Assembly: GCF_014199195.1 (NCBI RefSeq)
Contig: NZ_JACIJE010000004.1
Location: forward strand, 62,001-126,000
DNA from: Neoroseomonas alkaliterrae
GTDB lineage: Bacteria; Pseudomonadota; Alphaproteobacteria; Acetobacterales; Acetobacteraceae
Reading direction: 5' to 3'
DNA: 64,000 bases
Shown here in pieces: positions 60,106 to 64,000 of this stretch (position 1 is its first letter; each line of letters opens with the position of its first letter). The notes under the pieces were generated by a model. The model ran no database searches. It worked only from the letters and a program-made list of their open reading frames with translations, and was not told the origin of the DNA. The position numbers and the translations under genes were made by a program.

Positions 60106-61689
60106 ATGCGAAAGTGGCTTTGGGCGGCCGCGCTGGCCGTCGGTCTCGGGGCCGCGGGCGCCGATGCGCGCACGGTGCGCTGGTCGGCCTCGGGCGATCC
60201 GAACACGATGGATCCGCACAGCCAGAACCTCGGCACCGTGACCATGGTGCTGCAGCAGATCTACGATGCGCTGATCAGCCGCACGCAGGATCTGGGCCTC
60301 GCCCCCGGCCTCGCGACACGCTGGGAGCAGCAGGAGCCGACGCGCTGGCGCTTCTGGCTGCGCGAGGGCGTGAAGTTCCACGAGGGCCAGGCCTTCACCG
60401 CCGACGACGTGGTGTTCTCCGTCACGCGCGCCCAGCAGCCGACCTCGAACTACGGCATCTTCGTGGACACGATCGACCGCGCCGTGCAGGTCGAGCCGCT
60501 GGTGGTGGACATCATCACCCGCGTGCCGGACCCGATCCTGCCGAACAAGATCGCCTCCCTGATGATCATGTCGCGCTCCTGGGCCGAGCAGCACAACGCG
60601 ACGCGGCCGCAGAACACCCGCCAGCGGGAGGAGATGCACACCACCCGCAACACCAACGGCACCGGCGCCTTCCGCCTCGCCTCGCGCGAGCCCGACGTGC
60701 GCACCGTGCTTGCGCGCAACAACGACTGGTGGGGCTGGAACGAGCCCGCGAGCCGCGAGGCGAACATCACCGAGATCGTCTATCGGCCGATCTCCTCGGA
60801 CGCGACGCGCATCGCGGCCCTGCTCTCGGGTGAGATCGACTTCGTGCTCGACCCGCCGCTGCAGGACCTCAACCGCCTGCGCCAGGCGCAGAACATCCGC
60901 GTGCTCGAAGGGCCGGAGGTGCGGACCATCTTCCTCGCGATGGACGTGCACCGCGACCGGCTGCTCTATTCCGACGTGACGGACCGCAACCCGTTCAAGG
61001 ACCTGCGGGTGCGCCGCGCGCTCTATCACGCGATCGACATCCAGGCGATCCATCGCACGGTGATGCGCGGCCAGTCGGTGGTGACCGGCACCTTCTTCCC
61101 GCCGCAGGTCAACGGCTATTCGCGCGAGGAGGATGTGCGCCTGCCCTTCGACGCCAACCGCGCCCGCGCGCTGCTGGCCGAGGCGGGCTATCCGAACGGC
61201 TTCGGCTTCACGCTCGACTGCCCGAACAACCGCTACATCAACGACGAGCAGATCTGCCAGGCGATCGTGGCGATGTGGGCGCGCATCGGGGTGCGCGCGC
61301 AGCTCAACGCGATGCCGCTCGGGCCGTTCTTCGCCAAGATCCAGCGCGAGGACACCTCGATGTACCTGCTGGGCTGGGGCGTGCCGACGCTCGATGCGCT
61401 CTATTCCTTCCAGTCGCTGCTGCGCACCCGCGACGGCGGCCAGGGCAACGGCATCTGGAACTACGGGCGCTATTCCAACCCGCACATGGACCAGCTCATC
61501 GACATCATGGTGAACCAGTCGGGGCAGGCGCGGAACAACGCGATCCGCGAGGCGCTGCGCATCTACCGCGAGGACGTGCCGCACATCCCGCTGCACCACC
61601 AGATGATCCCGTGGGCGATGCGGGCCAACTTCCAGATCCCGCACATGGCCAACAACCAGCCCTATTTCCGCTGGGCGCGCATGAACTGA
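60106..61689 (+). CDS. Peptide/nickel-type ABC transporter, substrate-binding protein (family 5)
   Basis: A 527-residue periplasmic receptor from ATG 60106 behind a GAGGGGAG ribosome site. It has a signal peptide (MRKWLWAAALAVGLGAAGADA) without lipobox. The family-5 pattern follows: SGDPNTMDPHSQN near residue 29, LAPGLATRWEQQEPTRWRFWLREGVKFHEGQ (split here at its loop), FTADDVVFSVTRA and NGTGAFRL near residue 185. It delivers oligopeptides or similar ligands to the two permeases that follow. The substrate is unknown. Confidence 0.92.
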   Translation: MRKWLWAAALAVGLGAAGADARTVRWSASGDPNTMDPHSQNLGTVTMVLQQIYDALISRTQDLGLAPGLATRWEQQEPTRWRFWLREGVKFHEGQAFTADDVVFSVTRAQQPTSNYGIFVDTIDRAVQVEPLVVDIITRVPDPILPNKIASLMIMSRSWAEQHNATRPQNTRQREEMHTTRNTNGTGAFRLASREPDVRTVLARNNDWWGWNEPASREANITEIVYRPISSDATRIAALLSGEIDFVLDPPLQDLNRLRQAQNIRVLEGPEVRTIFLAMDVHRDRLLYSDVTDRNPFKDLRVRRALYHAIDIQAIHRTVMRGQSVVTGTFFPPQVNGYSREEDVRLPFDANRARALLAEAGYPNGFGFTLDCPNNRYINDEQICQAIVAMWARIGVRAQLNAMPLGPFFAKIQREDTSMYLLGWGVPTLDALYSFQSLLRTRDGGQGNGIWNYGRYSNPHMDQLIDIMVNQSGQARNNAIREALRIYREDVPHIPLHHQMIPWAMRANFQIPHMANNQPYFRWARMN

Positions 61690-61743
61690 CCCGCGGGCGC
61701 GGGCGCGCGGGGCAGCCCGCCGCGCCCGCGCCGGAGCACACTG

Positions 61744-62727
61744 ATGTTCGCCTTCATCCTCAGCCGCATCCTGCAGGCGCTGCCCGTGATGTTCACGGTG
61801 GCGCTGATCTCCTTCGCGATGTTCGCCTATGTGGGCGATCCGGTCGCCATCATGCTCGGGCAGGACTACACCCAGGCGCAGCGTGACGCGCTGGTCGCCG
61901 AGCTCGGGCTCGACCAGCCCTTCTGGGTGCAGTTCGCCACCTTCGTCGTCAACGCGGCGCAGGGGGAGTTCGGCCTGTCCTACCGGCTCTCCCGCCCGGT
62001 GGCGGAGCTGATCGCCGAGCGCGCGCCGGCGACCCTCGAACTCGCCTTCACCGCGGCCGGGATCGCGCTGCTGGTCGGCGTGCCGATGGGGGTCTACACG
62101 GGGCTCTACCGCAATTCCTGGCTGTCGCGCTTCTTCCTCACCTTCAGTCTCGTCGGGGTGTCTCTGCCGACCTTCCTGATCGGCATCCTGCTCATCCTCG
62201 TCTTCGCCGTATGGCTCGGCTGGCTGCCCTCCTTCGGGCGCGGGGACACGGTGCGGATCGGCTTCTGGACGACGGGCTTCCTGACGGTTTCGGGGCTGAA
62301 GGCGCTGATCCTGCCGGCCATCACGCTCGGGCTGTTCCAGCTCACGCTGATCATGCGGCTGGTGCGGGCCGAGATGCTGGAGGTGCTGCGCACCGACTAC
62401 ATCAAGTTCGCCCGCGCGCGGGGATTGCCGAACCGCGTGGTGCATTTCGGCCATGCGCTGAAGAACACGCTGGTGCCGGTCATCACCATGGTCGGGTTGC
62501 AGCTCGGCGCCATCATCGCCTTCGCCATCGTGACGGAGACCGTCTTCCAGTGGCCGGGCATGGGGCTGCTCTTCATCCAGTCCGTCGGTGCGGCCGACAT
62601 CCCGGTGATGAGCGCCTATCTGCTGCTGATCGCCCTCGTCTTCGTCACCATCAACCTGATCGTGGACCTTCTCTACTACGCGGTGGACCCGCGGCTGCGG
62701 ATCGGGCGCGGGAAGGGGGGGCACTGA
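61744..62727 (+). CDS. ABC transporter permease, DppB-like
   Basis: The 327-residue inner-membrane protein has six hydrophobic spans and the DppB/OppB start MFAFILSRILQALPVMFTVAL. The cytoplasmic EAA loop reads YIKFARARGLPNRVVHFGHALKN near residue 220, which contacts the ATPase. It lies 54 bases after the receptor gene and four before the second permease, in a typical Dpp operon order. Confidence 0.94.
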   Translation: MFAFILSRILQALPVMFTVALISFAMFAYVGDPVAIMLGQDYTQAQRDALVAELGLDQPFWVQFATFVVNAAQGEFGLSYRLSRPVAELIAERAPATLELAFTAAGIALLVGVPMGVYTGLYRNSWLSRFFLTFSLVGVSLPTFLIGILLILVFAVWLGWLPSFGRGDTVRIGFWTTGFLTVSGLKALILPAITLGLFQLTLIMRLVRAEMLEVLRTDYIKFARARGLPNRVVHFGHALKNTLVPVITMVGLQLGAIIAFAIVTETVFQWPGMGLLFIQSVGAADIPVMSAYLLLIALVFVTINLIVDLLYYAVDPRLRIGRGKGGH

Positions 62728-62730
62728 GCC

Positions 62731-63645
62731 ATGGCCGCTGCCATCAGGCGCTTCCTCGATTCCGATCTCTGGTGGTCCTTCACGCGATCGCCGGTGACGG
62801 TGCTTTCGGCCATCGTGGCGGCGATGTGCATCCTGGGCGCGGCCTTCGCCCCCTGGATCGCGCCGCACAACCCCTTCGACCTCGCCTCGCTGAACCTGAT
62901 CGACGCCTTCAAGCCGCCGGCCTGGCACGAGGACGGCGCGCGCGAGTTCCTGCTCGGGACGGACAACCAGGGGCGGGACATGCTCTCGGCCATCATGTAC
63001 GGGGCGCGCGTCTCGCTTCTGGTGGGCATCTCGGCCACCGCCTTTGCGACGCTGCTCGGCGTCACGCTCGGGCTGCTCGCGGGCTATGTGGGCGGCACGC
63101 TCGACAGCCTGCTGATGCGCATCTGCGACATCCAGCTCACCTTCCCCTCGATCCTGGTGGCGCTGCTGGTGGACGGGGTGGTGCGCGCGATCCTGCCGCG
63201 CGAGGTGCATGCCGAGATCGCGCTGTTCGTCGTGATCTTCGCCATCGGCATCAGCGAATGGCCGAAATTCGCGCGCACGGTGCGCGGCTCGACGCTGGTC
63301 GAGCGCAACAAGGAGTACGTGCAGGCCGCGCGGGTGATCGGCGTGCCGCGCGCGCGCATCATGGTCAGCCATGTGCTGCCCAACGTCATGGGGCCGGTGC
63401 TGGTGGTGGCCACGCTGAACCTCGGGCTCGCGATCCTCGCGGAAGCGACGCTCTCCTTCCTCGGGGTCGGCGTGCCGCCGACCCAGCCCTCGCTCGGCAC
63501 GCTGATCAGGATCGGCAACGACTTCCTGTTCTCGGGCGAGTGGTGGATCACGATCTTCCCGGGCCTCGCCCTCATCGCCATGGTGCTGTCGGTCAACCTT
63601 CTGGGCGACTGGCTGCGCGACGCGCTCAATCCGAAGCTGCGCTGA
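62731..63645 (+). CDS. ABC transporter permease, DppC-like
   Basis: The 304-residue partner permease has six hydrophobic spans. Visible signatures are the N-terminal SPVTVLSAIVAAMCILGAAFAPWIAPHNPFD (in two segments), LLGTDNQGRDMLSAIMYGARVSL near residue 73, and the EAA loop YVQAARVIGVPRARIMVSHVLPN near residue 198. Its stop overlaps the next gene's start as TGATG. Confidence 0.94.
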   Translation: MAAAIRRFLDSDLWWSFTRSPVTVLSAIVAAMCILGAAFAPWIAPHNPFDLASLNLIDAFKPPAWHEDGAREFLLGTDNQGRDMLSAIMYGARVSLLVGISATAFATLLGVTLGLLAGYVGGTLDSLLMRICDIQLTFPSILVALLVDGVVRAILPREVHAEIALFVVIFAIGISEWPKFARTVRGSTLVERNKEYVQAARVIGVPRARIMVSHVLPNVMGPVLVVATLNLGLAILAEATLSFLGVGVPPTQPSLGTLIRIGNDFLFSGEWWITIFPGLALIAMVLSVNLLGDWLRDALNPKLR

Positions 63646-64000
63646 TGTCGAACGCCGCACCCCTGCTGCAGGTGAGGAACCTGCGCGTCGAGTTCCCGAC
63701 CAGGCGCGGAACGCTGGTCGCGCTCGACGACGTGTCCTTCGAGATCGCGCCGGGCGAGGTGCTCGGCGTGGTAGGCGAATCCGGGGCGGGCAAGTCCATG
63801 ACGGGCGCTGCCATCATCGGACTGCTCGAGCCGCCGGGGCGCATCGCCGGCGGGCAAATCCTTCTCGACGGGCGGCGCATCGACAACCTCCGCTACGAGG
63901 AGATGCGCCGCATCCGCGGCAAGGAGATCGGTGCGATCTTCCAGGACCCGCTGACCACGCTGAACCCGCTCTACACCGTGGGGCGGCAGCTCGCGGAGAC
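63645..64000 (+). CDS. ABC transporter ATP-binding protein, DppD-like (cut by window end)
   Basis: The first 118 codons are present. The start MSNAAPLLQVRNLRVEF is typical of DppD/OppD, with Walker A GESGAGKSMTG near residue 43 and the Q-loop GAIFQDPLTTLNPL near residue 100. The signature and Walker B motifs lie beyond the window. It energises the importer whose receptor and permeases precede it; a second ATPase (DppF-like) probably follows. Confidence 0.92.
   Translation, partial: MSNAAPLLQVRNLRVEFPTRRGTLVALDDVSFEIAPGEVLGVVGESGAGKSMTGAAIIGLLEPPGRIAGGQILLDGRRIDNLRYEEMRRIRGKEIGAIFQDPLTTLNPLYTVGRQLAE

Noticed and set aside
60040-63660. Open frame of 1206 codons on the minus strand
   Set aside because: It is antisense to three intact ABC-transporter genes, with biased composition and no motif; a GC artefact.

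Overview
The window is a GC-rich, densely packed stretch of bacterial core chromosome. Protein content and gene order (purL-bolA; methyltransferase/comF/grxC/DUF1178/ubiG/lysC; rodZ-ispG-hisS; a tamA-tamB pair; a Bug-type solute receptor) fit an alphaproteobacterium, most likely Acetobacteraceae/Rhodospirillales of the Roseomonas kind. That placement is inferred from gene content, not from a marker-gene search. I saw no rRNA, tRNA, insertion sequence, prophage or CRISPR array.

Layout. 1-8568, mostly minus strand: de novo purine synthesis (purB, purC, purS, purQ, purL) running into a truncated bolA. Small genes are interleaved: a 74-residue membrane protein between purS and purQ, an exported protein on the opposite strand between purQ and purL, an NRDE-family protein and an exported tyrosine/proline repeat protein. 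8770-14170: TerC-family transporter, lipoprotein, exported trypsin-like protease, radC, map and a methyltransferase. 14325-20850: four-domain rhodanese, comF, grxC, DUF1178, ubiG (opposite strand), lysC and a nitronate monooxygenase. A CIRCE-like operator stands before the DUF1178 gene. 20928-24963: rodZ, ispG, a small exported protein and hisS. 25028-31034: nuclease, Bug-type receptor coupled to an acyl-CoA synthetase-like gene, M23 peptidase, a split ThDP decarboxylase and an SDR. 31141-33504: SPFH/NfeD pair and a host-attachment-family gene behind a good FNR/FixK-type box.

33637-38082: LLM flavin enzyme, nucleoside deaminase coupled to two tandem paralogous membrane proteins of an unrecognised family, and a DUF445 protein. 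38131-40053: a zinc-uptake cassette with a Zur-like operator, a 39-codon leader ORF, znuC and znuB, but no znuA or zur. 40105-42825: old-yellow-enzyme family oxidoreductase and an SLC13-type carrier. 42838-49676: tamB and tamA, divergent from an M20 amidohydrolase with overlapping start codons. 49890-55068: FAD monooxygenase-like enzyme, HSL-type esterase and a large acyl-CoA synthetase/GNAT fusion. 55289-58851: XRE regulator and the glyoxylate-pathway pair glxR and hyi. 58956-64000: AI-2E family permease with an apparent indel in a C8 tract, then a dipeptide/oligopeptide ABC importer cut by the window end.

The most notable observations are the CIRCE-like element without groESL, the tandem Cys-loop membrane paralogues, the overlapping divergent starts of tamA and the amidohydrolase, the Zur-proximal micro-ORF, the FNR-type promoter and a family of GA/CT-rich intergenic hairpins.
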